From Janthinobacterium sp. Marseille (GTDB lineage Bacteria; Pseudomonadota; Gammaproteobacteria; Burkholderiales; Burkholderiaceae_D): DNA of 64,000 bases. The notes under the pieces are model-generated. The model saw only the letters and a program-made list of their open reading frames with translations. It made no database searches and was not told where the DNA came from. The stretch's first letter is position 1, and each line of letters starts with the position of its first letter. This document shows, piece after piece, positions 54,607-63,970 of this stretch. The stretch lies in NCBI RefSeq assembly GCF_000013625.1, contig NC_009659.1:1302001-1366000 (forward strand). Direction: 5' to 3'. The translations under genes were made by a program, and so were the position numbers.

Positions 54607-56952
54607 CTAGCGGAACTCGAGGCGGTTGTAATCGAGTATGCCCGCTTCCGATGCCTGTTCATTGAAATAGCGTTTGTGCAGCGTATCGCTGAAAGCCCAG
54701 AAATCCTTGTTATCGCGTCGTATCGCCCAGCGTTGGCTGAAGGCGGCATAGTCACTTTCCGAGCGCAAGCTTTGCAGCGCTGCGACCAGTGCCGGCAGCT
54801 CGGCAGCGCTGGCGCGATAGAAGGCATTCGGATAACTGAAGGTGATGCCGGGTGTCAGCGTCAGGGTGTCTTCTGCCGGTACTAATTCCTTGCGCTCCCC
54901 CAGCAGATGCGAGACGCTGGCGTGGGCGGTATTGCGCATCAGGCTGTAGGACCTGGCTTTGCCATCCGGCGTCTCGACCACCAGTACTGCTGTTTCCGGT
55001 AGCCATTGCAAGGCCGTGCCTTTGCTTGCTGCGAGTGATTTCAACGGTGCTTGCAAGGCGGCAGGTGTTTGCTTCGTCCAATCCAGCGTGGTGGCGATGA
55101 CTGGTGCCAGTCGTTTCCTCATCAACTCAAGTAATTCATTCTTCGGATTATCGGTCCCGTAGCGGATGCCGCTATCGACGTCCAGCGTGCTGGCCGGGCC
55201 GCCATATACCTGTTCACGCACCGACTGGCTGTCACCGCGATACCAGTCGTCGCGTGTCGCGATGCGCTGCGTCTTAGGCAGCAGCATCAGGAAAGTGGAT
55301 TCACCTTCGGCACGCAGGTAATCCATATACAGGCGTGACGCCAGTTGATGACCAACATTGCCATACACATCGTAGTTGGCGACCAGCAGGTAGTGGATGC
55401 GTTCGAGCAAAGGGTAGCCTATGACCCAGGCGGTTTTTGGCGTGTCGCCGACAAAGCCTTTGACCACGCTGGCATTGTCGAAGTGGCGGAACACGGTCAA
55501 GGCCGCATTGTCGTTATTGCCGTCGCCGTCCCAAATCAGGTTGAGGTTAAGGTCGGCCGGCTTCCTGATGACTTTGGCGAGCAAGTCGGAACGTGCCTTC
55601 AGGTATTCATTTTCCAGTTTGCCGTAGGCCAGCCAAGGCCCGAGCAAGCCGGTAGTGCGGCTACCGGTCGGCAGGCGCGCCAGTTCTGCGCTTTTCTGCA
55701 GCAGGGCGTCGACATCCTTGTCATAGCTATCGGACGGTGCGAGGAAGGTAACCCAGAACTGGTCCTGGATCACATTCAATGCAACCTGGCCGCGACATAC
55801 CGGGCCCTTGATGAAACCCATGATGGTGAATTCGGCTTCATCCAGCATGAAGCGATAACGCGCACCGACCGGCAATTGCGCGAAAGTGGCGAATGGATTG
55901 GCTGCGGTTTCTTCGCTATAGCCCGGTAGCTTATCGACCTGGTAAGGTACTTCAAAAAACAGGCTGCGCCAGCGCGCCATGCGTTTCGCATCAAGGCGAT
56001 ACGGCATATGCGTTTTTGCGACTATGGTTTCGCGTTCTTCCGTCAGGCGATAGTAGACGCGGCTGATTTTCGGATCATCGACCGGACGTGCCGTTGGAAT
56101 GATTTTGATCGGCTGTCCGGGTGGTGTCGCCGAGCGTACCAGTTTGAAATAGCGGCGCTGCGAATCTTCGCCGAAGTACAGGTGTGCGAGGAACAGGTGT
56201 TCGTAGGCATAGCGTGCGAACAGTTGTTCTTTCAGCGAGTTACCGTTCAGGAAGTTTTCCCACAGCTTGACCTTGGTGATGACCGCTGTCGGCAAGGCCG
56301 GCTGGCCTTCGTATGGTGCACCCTGTTCCAGCCATGCAGTCATCTTGCGATGTTCTTCCGGCGACAGGCCGGGCAGGCCGAAGGGCATACCTGCCAGTGG
56401 CTGTTTGCGTTCGTAAGCGGCCATTTCAAAATCGGCCGGGCACATATTGACGCGATCTGCCGAGATATCGAGGGTGTTGCTTTTACTTTCTTCGGACGGC
56501 CACGGATGCTGCTGCTTCAAGACCAGCATGCGATGGATCAGGCCGACGGCGCGATTTGCTTCCGGCGTTGACATATGTTCGTTCAGTACCGGGAAGAAAG
56601 CGCGTTGTCGCCACTCCGACGGCTTTTGTGCGTCGATATACAGGCGGGATGGATCGGCTGCGAGCAGGCGCGATGCATCATAGACCGCGGTTTTATTCGC
56701 ACCCCGTGCCAGACCGTCCCAGCTGGTGGTCTTGAGTTGGCAGGGTGCGTCATAGCAGGCGTGGCATACCACGCAGCGTTGATTGAGTATCGGTTGTATC
56801 GTCTGCAGGTAGGACAGGTCGGCAGGCGGTGCCATGGGCACATCAAAGCGTGTCGGATCCGCCGGGCCGTACAGGCTATCCAGTTGCGAGCTGAGCAGCG
56901 TACCGCAGGCGGCTATCAGTATGACGAGGGGTAGGAGCAGAAGTCGGCGCAT
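54607..56952 (-). CDS. cti: Fatty acid cis/trans isomerase Cti
   Basis: Periplasmic heme protein that converts cis to trans unsaturated fatty acids in membrane lipids, a fast response to solvents and heat in Pseudomonas and Vibrio. It has 781 residues. The N-terminus has a signal-like stretch MRRLLLLPLVILIAACG with Cys at 16, which could be a lipobox. The c-type heme motif is CVVCH at residues 60-64 in CVVCHACYDAPCQLK, a string typical of Cti. The rest is the family-specific domain (MPFGLPGLSPEEHRKMTAWLEQGAPYEG). It converges on egtB with only 12 bases between stop codons. Confidence 0.93.
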   Translation of the reverse strand: MRRLLLLPLVILIAACGTLLSSQLDSLYGPADPTRFDVPMAPPADLSYLQTIQPILNQRCVVCHACYDAPCQLKTTSWDGLARGANKTAVYDASRLLAADPSRLYIDAQKPSEWRQRAFFPVLNEHMSTPEANRAVGLIHRMLVLKQQHPWPSEESKSNTLDISADRVNMCPADFEMAAYERKQPLAGMPFGLPGLSPEEHRKMTAWLEQGAPYEGQPALPTAVITKVKLWENFLNGNSLKEQLFARYAYEHLFLAHLYFGEDSQRRYFKLVRSATPPGQPIKIIPTARPVDDPKISRVYYRLTEERETIVAKTHMPYRLDAKRMARWRSLFFEVPYQVDKLPGYSEETAANPFATFAQLPVGARYRFMLDEAEFTIMGFIKGPVCRGQVALNVIQDQFWVTFLAPSDSYDKDVDALLQKSAELARLPTGSRTTGLLGPWLAYGKLENEYLKARSDLLAKVIRKPADLNLNLIWDGDGNNDNAALTVFRHFDNASVVKGFVGDTPKTAWVIGYPLLERIHYLLVANYDVYGNVGHQLASRLYMDYLRAEGESTFLMLLPKTQRIATRDDWYRGDSQSVREQVYGGPASTLDVDSGIRYGTDNPKNELLELMRKRLAPVIATTLDWTKQTPAALQAPLKSLAASKGTALQWLPETAVLVVETPDGKARSYSLMRNTAHASVSHLLGERKELVPAEDTLTLTPGITFSYPNAFYRASAAELPALVAALQSLRSESDYAAFSQRWAIRRDNKDFWAFSDTLHKRYFNEQASEAGILDYNRLEFR

Positions 56953-57024
56953 GCGACATACCCGGGAAATGGAAGGTGTATGTGACCTTGCCGCATTTTG
57001 CCTGGGGTGTCAATTTACGGGCGT

Positions 57025-57055
57025 AAAAAAGCCGCTGACAGGCAGCGGCTTTTTA
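57025..57055 (-). terminator. Terminator of leuA
   Basis: Stem GCCGCTG (57031-57037), 5-base loop, CAGCGGC (57043-57049). On the minus strand six T follow. Confidence 0.9.
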
Positions 57056-57070
57056 TGACAGGGCAGTAGC

Positions 57071-58729
57071 TTAGCCGGCGAGGGCGATGTCGCGATTGAC
57101 TGCGCTCAGCACGGCACGGAAGGATGCGGTGACAATGTTGCCGTCGATGCCGACGCCGAAGCGGGTCACACCGTTATTGACGCGCAGTTCCACATAGCTC
57201 GCCGCATTCGCACTGGCACCGGCACCAATCGCGTGCTCATGGAAGTCCATCAGTTTGATATTCAGGCCGAGCGCATTGATGAAGGCATCGATAGGACCGT
57301 TGCCCACGCCTTGCATGGAAACCGGTTTGCCATCTTTTTCCAGTTCGACCTTGATCTGCACTTCGCCGTCTTTCGAATCATCGATATGATGATTGCGATA
57401 GTGGTAAGGCGTGACCGCATTCAGGTATTCGCTGTTGAAGATGGTGTGGATATCGTTGGCTGCGACTTCGCCGCCGGTTTCATCGGTGATGCGTTGCACT
57501 GCGCGGCTGAATTCGATTTGCAGGCGGCGTGGCAAGACCAAACCATATTCCTGTTCCAGCAAATAAGTCATGCCACCTTTACCGGATTGGCTGTTGACAC
57601 GGATCACCGCATCGTAGCTGCGACCGAGGTCGGCCGGATCGACCGGCATATACGGTACTTCCCAGATTTCATCCGGCTTTTGTTTGGCGAAGCCTTTCTT
57701 GATCGCATCTTGATGCGAACCGGAGAAGGCGGTGTAGACCAGGTCGCCGACATAGGGATGACGCGGATGCACCGGGATCTGGTTGCACTCTTCCACGCAT
57801 TGGCGGATTTCATCGATGTCGGAAAAGTCGAGGCCGGGATTGATACCTTGCGAGTAAAGATTCAGGGCGAGTGTCACGAGGTCGACGTTGCCGGTGCGTT
57901 CGCCATTGCCGAACAGGCAGCCTTCGATACGGTCGGCACCGGCCATCACCGCCAATTCCGCTGCAGCGACTGCGCAACCGCGGTCATTGTGCGGATGCAC
58001 GCTGAGGATGATGGAGTCACGGCGGGCCAGGTTGCGATGCATCCATTCGACCTGGTCGGCATAGACGTTTGGTGTGCTGGCTTCTACCGTGCCCGGCAAG
58101 TTGATGATCATCTTGCGTTCAGGCGTCGGTTGCCATGCCTCGGAGACGGCGTCGCAGACTTCCTTCGCGAAGTCGAGTTCAGTCATGCTGAAGGTTTCCG
58201 GCGAATACTGGAATACCCATTCGGTTTCCGGATGCGCATCGGTCAATTCGCGGATCAGCTTGGTACCTGCCACCGCGAGTGCCTTCACTTCCTCTTTCGA
58301 CATATTGAAGACGATGCGACGGAATGCAGGTGCAGTCGCGTTATACATATGCACGATGGCGCGACGCGAGCCGACGACGGAATCGACGGTACGGCGGATC
58401 AGGTCTTCACGGGCCTGCGTCAATACTTCAATCGTCACATCGTCGGGGATACGCTTTTCATCGATCAGTTTGCGGACGAAATCGAAATCGGTTTGCGAAG
58501 CGGAAGGGAAGGCGACTTCAATTTCCTTCAGGCCGATTTTCAGGAGCATGTCGAAGAAGCGCAGCTTCTTTTCATGGTTCATCGGTTCGATCAAAGCCTG
58601 GTTGCCATCGCGCAAATCGGTACTCATCCAGATCGGCGGGGTGCTGATGACGCGGTTAGGCCAGGTACGGTCCTTGAGTTGCACGGGCGGGAAGGCGCGG
58701 TATTTCGCAGCCGGGTTAGTCAACATCAT
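57071..58729 (-). CDS. leuA: 2-isopropylmalate synthase
   Basis: First committed enzyme of leucine synthesis. It has 552 residues, the long LeuA form. Conserved: [63 protein letters not shown], and a C-terminal regulatory domain (about 420-552, including [14 protein letters not shown]) that binds leucine for feedback control. AAGGA precedes the ATG. A leucine-rich leader peptide gene lies 75 bases upstream and suggests attenuation-type control in addition to feedback. Confidence 0.95.
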   Translation of the reverse strand: MMLTNPAAKYRAFPPVQLKDRTWPNRVISTPPIWMSTDLRDGNQALIEPMNHEKKLRFFDMLLKIGLKEIEVAFPSASQTDFDFVRKLIDEKRIPDDVTIEVLTQAREDLIRRTVDSVVGSRRAIVHMYNATAPAFRRIVFNMSKEEVKALAVAGTKLIRELTDAHPETEWVFQYSPETFSMTELDFAKEVCDAVSEAWQPTPERKMIINLPGTVEASTPNVYADQVEWMHRNLARRDSIILSVHPHNDRGCAVAAAELAVMAGADRIEGCLFGNGERTGNVDLVTLALNLYSQGINPGLDFSDIDEIRQCVEECNQIPVHPRHPYVGDLVYTAFSGSHQDAIKKGFAKQKPDEIWEVPYMPVDPADLGRSYDAVIRVNSQSGKGGMTYLLEQEYGLVLPRRLQIEFSRAVQRITDETGGEVAANDIHTIFNSEYLNAVTPYHYRNHHIDDSKDGEVQIKVELEKDGKPVSMQGVGNGPIDAFINALGLNIKLMDFHEHAIGAGASANAASYVELRVNNGVTRFGVGIDGNIVTASFRAVLSAVNRDIALAG

Positions 58730-58749
58730 GATAAATCCTTAAATTCGGT

Positions 58750-58825
58750 TCAATCGGGGAAAGCGTCAGGGGTGGCGATTGGGCTACCTGACTGCCACGT
58801 GCGCTAGGTCAGGTAACCGATCGGT
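58750..58825 (-). promoter_or_regulatory. leuA leader region with alternative stems
   Basis: Three inverted-repeat pairs overlap or interleave and so exclude one another: TACCTGAC/GTCAGGTA (58785-58792 with 58808-58815), GTGGC/GCCAC (58772-58776 with 58794-58798) and CAATCG/CGATTG (58751-58756 with 58776-58781). One arm lies within the end of the leader peptide gene. No terminator T-run precedes leuA, so the mechanism is unclear. Confidence 0.45.
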
Positions 58826-58860
58826 AGCAATAGCAAAGCCAATGAACGAGCGAAGCTCAT
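58804..58860 (-). CDS. leuA leader peptide
   Basis: An 18-residue peptide MSFARSLALLLLPIGYLT, six residues of which are leucine (codons TTG, TTG, CTA, TTG, CTA, CTG). Placed 75 bases upstream of leuA on the same strand, it fits a leader whose translation senses leucyl-tRNA. The same frame is open to another ATG at 58914, giving a 36-residue version (start MPIKPISAVRI). No strong ribosome site is seen for either start, so which one is used is uncertain. Confidence 0.6.
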   Translation of the reverse strand: MSFARSLALLLLPIGYLT

Positions 58861-59224
58861 CCCGGCGAACAAATCGCCATTGATGCGCACTGCTGAAATC
58901 GGCTTGATAGGCATGATGGTTACGAATAACTCGGTTGTACTGCTCTTACTTATTATTTACTGCGACGGGTATTACTGCTGTGTTGCGGACAACACGGGGG
59001 TACGCTACTAAGCTAGTAGTAGCGATAGCAGCGTCGATAGCGAGATGCCAGCGATGTGCTTGGATGCGGAAGGAATGTGGTGTGCAGAAAACATAGGGCT
59101 AACTTTAGGTGAAGCAGGGCCGGGCTGTCAAGTCCGGCGTGGCTGGCGTTGTGGATTTGATAATGCGCGTATGCCGCGCCGGGCATGGCTTTGCCGGGAC
59201 TTTTGTCTGGGGGAAATACCGTTT

Positions 59225-60271
59225 TCAGGCGCTGACGTCGGTTTTGGCGACACCTGCCGACATTTCGCCTATCACTGCAGCGTGGGCGAAGCCTTCTTGC
59301 CGGAACAGCGCCAGCACTTCGTCGACGGATGCCGGATCGCAGGCCACCAGCAGGCCGCCCGAGGTTTGCGGATCGCTCAACAATGCCTTTTGTACCGCGC
59401 TGACACCTGTTGCCAATGTCACATCGTGGCCATAGGCATCCCAGTTGCGGCCGGAAGCACCGGTGACGCAGCCTTGTTCGGCCAGTTGCAGCACTTGCGG
59501 CAACATCGGGATGGACGACATCTGCAATTTAGCCGTCAGCTTTGCGCCGCGTGCCAGTTCCAGCAAATGACCGAGCAGGCCGAAACCGGTTACGTCCGTC
59601 AACGCATGCACGCCGTCCAGCCTCGATAAGGCCATGCCGGGTTTGTTCAGCTTGGTGGTGTTGGCGATCATCGCCGCATAGCCGTCGTCGTTGAGCACAT
59701 TTTTCTTCAGGGCGGCGGACAATATGCCGACGCCCAGCGGTTTGCCGAGGATCAGCTTGTCGCCGGCTTTGGCGTCGGCATTACGTTTGACCTTGGATGG
59801 ATGCACGAGGCCCAGCACGACCAGGCCATAAATCGGTTCGACCGAATCTATAGTGTGACCGCCTGCAATCGGAATGCCGGCTTCGGCGCAGATCGACTGA
59901 CCACCCTTGATGATTTGGCCTATGGTTTCCAGCGGTAACTGGTTGATCGGCATGCCGACCAGCGCCAGTGCCATGATGGGCGTGCCGCCCATCGCATAGA
60001 CATCCGAGATGGCATTGGTGGCGGCGATGCGGCCAAAGTCGAAAGGGTCGTCGACGATAGGCATGAAGAAATCGGTGGTCGCGATCAGGGCCTGCTCATC
60101 ATTGAGCTTGTAGACGGCTGCATCATCCGAGGTTTCGATACCGACCATCAATTCCTTGGGCACGGGAAAGCCGCTGGAGTTTTTCAGGATATCGGCCAGC
60201 ACGCCGGGCGCAATCTTGCAGCCGCAACCGCCGCCGTGTGAAAACGATGTGAGTTTGATTGCTGCGTTCAT
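59225..60271 (-). CDS. selD: Selenide, water dikinase (SelD / SenC)
   Basis: Makes selenophosphate from selenide and ATP. It has 348 residues. The essential N-terminal motif is GGGCGCK (Cys16, Cys18, Lys19; the position that is Sec in some organisms is Cys here). Family strings: TTDFFMPIVDDPFDFGRIAATNAISDVYAMGG, ALTDVTGFGLLGHL and LLSDPQTSGGLLVA. It is divergent from a SenA/EgtB-like gene, so it may supply selenoneine synthesis (where it is called SenC), selenouridine tRNA or selenoprotein synthesis. No selA, selB or selU is in the window. AGAGG precedes the ATG. Confidence 0.93.
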   Translation of the reverse strand: MNAAIKLTSFSHGGGCGCKIAPGVLADILKNSSGFPVPKELMVGIETSDDAAVYKLNDEQALIATTDFFMPIVDDPFDFGRIAATNAISDVYAMGGTPIMALALVGMPINQLPLETIGQIIKGGQSICAEAGIPIAGGHTIDSVEPIYGLVVLGLVHPSKVKRNADAKAGDKLILGKPLGVGILSAALKKNVLNDDGYAAMIANTTKLNKPGMALSRLDGVHALTDVTGFGLLGHLLELARGAKLTAKLQMSSIPMLPQVLQLAEQGCVTGASGRNWDAYGHDVTLATGVSAVQKALLSDPQTSGGLLVACDPASVDEVLALFRQEGFAHAAVIGEMSAGVAKTDVSA

Positions 60272-60371
60272 GCATGCCTCTGTATAGAATTGGTTGCGGT
60301 GTTACTCGTGTGTTGCAGGTTCGTGGGCTGCAGACGGGGACAAGGCGTGGCATCATGGGATATTCCAACAG

Positions 60372-61574
60372 ATGCTGATCCATCCGATGATTTCATCTTT
60401 CCGCAATGCCACATCCGAAGAGCTGAGCAAGGCGCTGCAGGATGCACGTGATTATACGCTGCAGCTTTTTGAATGTTTTTGTGCGGAGGGATTGGATGTG
60501 CCGGGCAAGGTGCCGGTCTCATCGAATGTCTCGCCACCCTTGTGGATGCTCGGGCATATCGCCTGGTTTGCCGAGTGGTATATCTTGCGCGAAGCCGAAT
60601 CCAGCGCGCCGACTGCCGCCAAACGTACCTCCCTGCTGACCAAGGGCGATGACTGGTTCGATCCGAATACATTGCCGCATCGCGGACGCTGGACCCTGGA
60701 TTTACCGCGTACCGGCGCCCTTAAAACCTATTGCCATGAAGTGCTGGATCGCGCACTGGATAAACTCACGCGCGTCCCCGATGATGAAGCCGCCTTGTAT
60801 CCGTATCGGCTGGCTTTGGCCTATGAAGATATGTGTGGCGAAGTCATGCTCAACCAGATGCAGGCCTTGCGCGTGATGCCGATGACGCGGCTCGCATCGC
60901 CGGCAATCCCGAACTGGTCGCAGGGCGAGATCCGCTTCCCCGGCGGCACCATACAAATGGGTTCGGACAAAGGCGACGGGTTTGTTTTCGACAATGAAAA
61001 GTATGCGCACGCGATGTATGTGCCCTCGTTCACGATGGATTCCACGCTGGTGTCGAATGCGCAGTTTGCCGAATTCGTCGCCGATGGTGGTTACGACAAG
61101 GCCGACTACTGGAGCAAGTCGGGGCGCGGGTGGCTGATGCGGCAGGAACGTTCAGCGCCGAACAGCTGGCAGCGTGATGGCCAGCGCTGGTGTGCGGAAC
61201 GTTTCGGACATTTGTTGATACTGGCGGCGCATGAGCCGGTACGGCATATCAACCTGTATGAGGCACAGGCATATTGCATGTGGGCGCGGCGACGTTTGCC
61301 GACTGAGGCGGAATGGGAATATGCCGCGTTGAGCGCGCATCCGGCCATGCGTTGGGGTGATCTGTGGGAATGGACGGCGTCGCCGTTTGAGCCTTATCCG
61401 GGTTTTAGCGCTGATGCATATCGCGAGTATTCGCAACCCTATTTCATGACACACCAGACGCTGCGGGGCGCATCATTTGCCACGCGCCAGCGCATGCGTT
61501 CAGCCAAATTCCGGAATTTCCATTTGCCCGAACGCAGCGACTTGCTGGCGGGCTTCCGTACCTGCGCGCTTTAA
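60372..61574 (+). CDS. SenA/EgtB-like protein with altered metal site
   Basis: 400 residues from ATG 60372 (a later ATG at 60387 is possible). It has the DinB plus formylglycine-generating-enzyme layout of EgtB and selenoneine synthase SenA. The C-terminal strings GDLWEWTASPFEPYPGFSA and FHLPERSDLLAGFRTCAL are SenA-like. The first iron ligand is kept (His62 in MLGHIAWF). The second motif, normally HEDMHGE in this branch, reads YEDMCGE (Tyr151, Cys155, Glu157). With only one of the three histidines left, ordinary three-His iron binding is not expected. It may be inactive, use another metal geometry, or do other chemistry. It is divergent from selD. The glycosyltransferase senB is not nearby. 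Confidence 0.75.
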   Translation: MLIHPMISSFRNATSEELSKALQDARDYTLQLFECFCAEGLDVPGKVPVSSNVSPPLWMLGHIAWFAEWYILREAESSAPTAAKRTSLLTKGDDWFDPNTLPHRGRWTLDLPRTGALKTYCHEVLDRALDKLTRVPDDEAALYPYRLALAYEDMCGEVMLNQMQALRVMPMTRLASPAIPNWSQGEIRFPGGTIQMGSDKGDGFVFDNEKYAHAMYVPSFTMDSTLVSNAQFAEFVADGGYDKADYWSKSGRGWLMRQERSAPNSWQRDGQRWCAERFGHLLILAAHEPVRHINLYEAQAYCMWARRRLPTEAEWEYAALSAHPAMRWGDLWEWTASPFEPYPGFSADAYREYSQPYFMTHQTLRGASFATRQRMRSAKFRNFHLPERSDLLAGFRTCAL

Positions 61575-61608
61575 AGCGCAGGTACGAGGACCGGTTTCCG
61601 GTTCCGGT

Positions 61609-62013
61609 TTAGCAATTGCCTTTCTTGGCCTGGCCTGGTGGGCAGTGATAACCATGATGATCCTTCTTGTGGTGCTTGTCTTTGTAGTGGCGGTCATGCG
61701 GGCTCGGCTGCCATCTTTCATTGTCCAGGTACCAGCGACCGTGATCCTGGCGCCACTCTGGCCGGTGGTAGGAATAGCCGGGACGGGCTTGAATCCAGTG
61801 ACCTTGCGCCCACACATGCTGGTAACCATTCCAGTTCCAGTAGCCCGGTGCCCAGACATAACCATTGCGCGGTGGCGGTACGCGTTCATAGCGTAGCGGT
61901 GGCGGGGCTGTGCCTATATTTACACTGACGCTGACTTGCGCCGATGCCTGTAAGGGCAAAACGACACTGCTGGTGATAGCGACTGCGGCCAAGGCTAAGA
62001 CTAATCGTTTCAT
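61609..62013 (-). CDS. YXWGXW-repeat exported protein
   Basis: A 134-residue periplasmic or surface protein. Signal peptide [19 protein letters not shown]...ASAQ. The mature part has two YXWGXW-type repeats ([24 protein letters not shown]) rich in Trp and Tyr, then a His/Lys/Asp-rich tail ([18 protein letters not shown]) that could bind metal, and a terminal Cys pair. The function of the family is unknown. Confidence 0.8.
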   Translation of the reverse strand: MKRLVLALAAVAITSSVVLPLQASAQVSVSVNIGTAPPPLRYERVPPPRNGYVWAPGYWNWNGYQHVWAQGHWIQARPGYSYHRPEWRQDHGRWYLDNERWQPSPHDRHYKDKHHKKDHHGYHCPPGQAKKGNC

Positions 62014-62158
62014 GATTTTTGTATGGAAGTGATGATGGTTTCAATATAGCTATTATCGTAATAATTTCAGCAAAGTATTCATCCGCTTACAATTGTTACC
62101 ACTTTTATTACAGGTGCTAACAACAGCCTGGTTTGTTATCTCAAAACCAAAAAACAAT

Positions 62159-62193
62159 AAAAAAGGCCGGGTCTTATGGACCCGGCCTTTTTA
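62159..62193. terminator. Terminator of rhlE
   Basis: Stem GGCCGGGTC (62165-62173), 5-base loop, GACCCGGCC (62179-62187), with A- and T-runs on both sides. Confidence 0.92.
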
Positions 62194-62221
62194 GTTTGAA
62201 GTCAGCAAGACTTCAGTGATA

Positions 62222-63622
62222 TTAACGCTCGCCGAAAGGACGACGGGTTGCACCTGCATCGCCGGTACGTGGACCTTTGTTGAAGCTGCTGCCGTCTTTA
62301 CGCGGTGCATTTGGTTTGCTGAAGGTACGTTGACCTGGCTTGGCCGTGTTGCCACGGTTGTCGCCTGGTTTCCAGCCACCTGGTTTGTGGTTCGAACGCG
62401 GTGCCGAAGCGCTGCGTTTTGGTTCGAAGCCTTCGATGACTTCGACCGGGATCAATTGCTTGATGAAACGTTCGATACGTTTGACGTTCATGCTTTCTGC
62501 ATGGTTCACCAGCGATACCGCGATACCGTTACGACCGGCACGACCGGTACGACCGATACGGTGCACGTAGTCTTCAGGGAATTTAGGCAAATCGTAGTTG
62601 ACGACGTGGGTGATGCCGGGAACGTCGATACCACGTGCAGCAACGTCAGTCGCTACCAATACGCGGATCTGGCCGCGACGCAAGCCGTCCAGGGTACGGT
62701 TACGTGCACCTTGATGCATGTCACCATGCAGGGCGGCAGCAGCGAAACCGGCGATGTTCAGACGGTCAGCGATGGTGTCTGCATCTCGTTTGGTGGCGGT
62801 GAAGACAACAGCCTGATCCATGGTTTCGTCACGCAGCAGGTGATCCAGCATGCGATTCTTGTGCGACAGGTCGTCGACGAAGTGCACGCATTGCTTGATG
62901 TTTTCATGCTTGGTAGCGGAACCGGCGATCTGGATGATCAATGCATCCTTGGTGATGCGCTTGGCCATATTACCGACCATACCGTCCAGCGTTGCCGAGA
63001 ACAACATGGTTTGACGGCCTTCAGGTGTCGCTGCCACGATTTTTTCGATGTCGTCGATAAAGCCCATGTCCAGCATGCGATCCGCTTCATCCAATACCAG
63101 GATTTGCAGTTGCGAGAAATCGATCTTGCCCGATTCCATGTGGTCGATCAGACGGCCTGGGGTTGCCACCAGAATCTCCGGATTCTTGGCCAGCAATTGC
63201 ATTTGTTTCGGGTAAGGCATACCACCGAGGATGGAGACAGCCTTGACGCGTTTCATGAACGCACCGTATTTGTCGGTCGAAGTAGTAACTTGCAGTGCGA
63301 GTTCGCGGGTTGGGGTCAACACCAGCATTTTCGGTTGTGCAGGTTTGAAACGAGGACGATCGCCACGTGAACGTGCCGATTGTGCTTCTTGATTAGGGGT
63401 TTTGCCAGTTTGCGGCTGGTCGCCTTCGGAGGCGAATTTATGCAGGGCAGGCAGCATAAATGCCGCTGTCTTGCCGGAACCTGTTTGCGACGAAACCATC
63501 ATGTCGCGGCCTTCAATTGCTGCAGGGATCGCCTGAGCTTGCACACCAGTTGGGGCTGTGTAGCCGGATTCGGTCAGTGCTTTGATGATGGACGCGTGGA
63601 GGCCTAGTGATTCAAAAGTCAT
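62222..63622 (-). CDS. rhlE: DEAD-box RNA helicase, RhlE type
   Basis: A 466-residue helicase starting at ATG 63622 (MTFESLGLHASIIKAL); the open frame to 63862 is not helicase-like. Motifs: Q motif around GYTAPTGVQAQAIPA, Walker A SSQTGSGKTA, DEAD in VLDEADRMLDMG, SAT, and HRIGRTGRAG. Residues from about 380 are a basic Gly/Pro/Asn-rich tail (KPGGWKPGDNRGN...RRPFGER). A 30-residue polar insert between motif I and Ia (QPQTGKTPNQEAQSARSRGD) is longer than in E. coli RhlE. It assists ribosome assembly and RNA turnover in other bacteria. Confidence 0.93.
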   Translation of the reverse strand: MTFESLGLHASIIKALTESGYTAPTGVQAQAIPAAIEGRDMMVSSQTGSGKTAAFMLPALHKFASEGDQPQTGKTPNQEAQSARSRGDRPRFKPAQPKMLVLTPTRELALQVTTSTDKYGAFMKRVKAVSILGGMPYPKQMQLLAKNPEILVATPGRLIDHMESGKIDFSQLQILVLDEADRMLDMGFIDDIEKIVAATPEGRQTMLFSATLDGMVGNMAKRITKDALIIQIAGSATKHENIKQCVHFVDDLSHKNRMLDHLLRDETMDQAVVFTATKRDADTIADRLNIAGFAAAALHGDMHQGARNRTLDGLRRGQIRVLVATDVAARGIDVPGITHVVNYDLPKFPEDYVHRIGRTGRAGRNGIAVSLVNHAESMNVKRIERFIKQLIPVEVIEGFEPKRSASAPRSNHKPGGWKPGDNRGNTAKPGQRTFSKPNAPRKDGSSFNKGPRTGDAGATRRPFGER

Positions 63623-63970
63623 TATTTTTCTTTCGTATATATCAGCGCGACAGCGCGCATCATGGATTGTGTCCACGATGAATGTCTGCGAGTGCGCAAA
63701 AAATGCAACGCCAACCAACGAAACAGCTAAGAAAGCTCTGAGAGATTTCGGCACAAAAGCTTTGCGCCGGGACGGTGTATAGAATTCAACACCTGAAGGC
63801 GGGAGGGCTTTATCGTTAATGCGAACGGTTCGCGATGCTGCAAAGTGCGATGTCTGTAACAAAGCACAGCGCGCATTATAGTACAGAATGCCCCTGCTGT
63901 CGAGTCATGTACTGGAATGGGCAGATATGCACCAGAAGTGCACACATACCCGCACTTGTGCGTCTGCCAA

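Larger units (their letters stand above)
58730..59224. other. Gene-free region upstream of leuA
   Basis: 495 bases. It holds the leu leader peptide, the alternative stems, and a run of short repeats (CTACTA/TAGTAG hairpin near 59005-59024 and GATAGC repeats near 59023-59040). Beyond these I see nothing. Confidence 0.5.

Noticed and set aside
57233-58807. 524-codon plus-strand open frame opposite leuA
   Set aside because: It is the mirror of leuA codon use; the sequence is rich in His and Arg and matches no family. leuA is fully recognisable on the other strand.
63623-63862. 80-residue extension of RhlE
   Set aside because: No helicase similarity; the conserved start is MTFESLGL.
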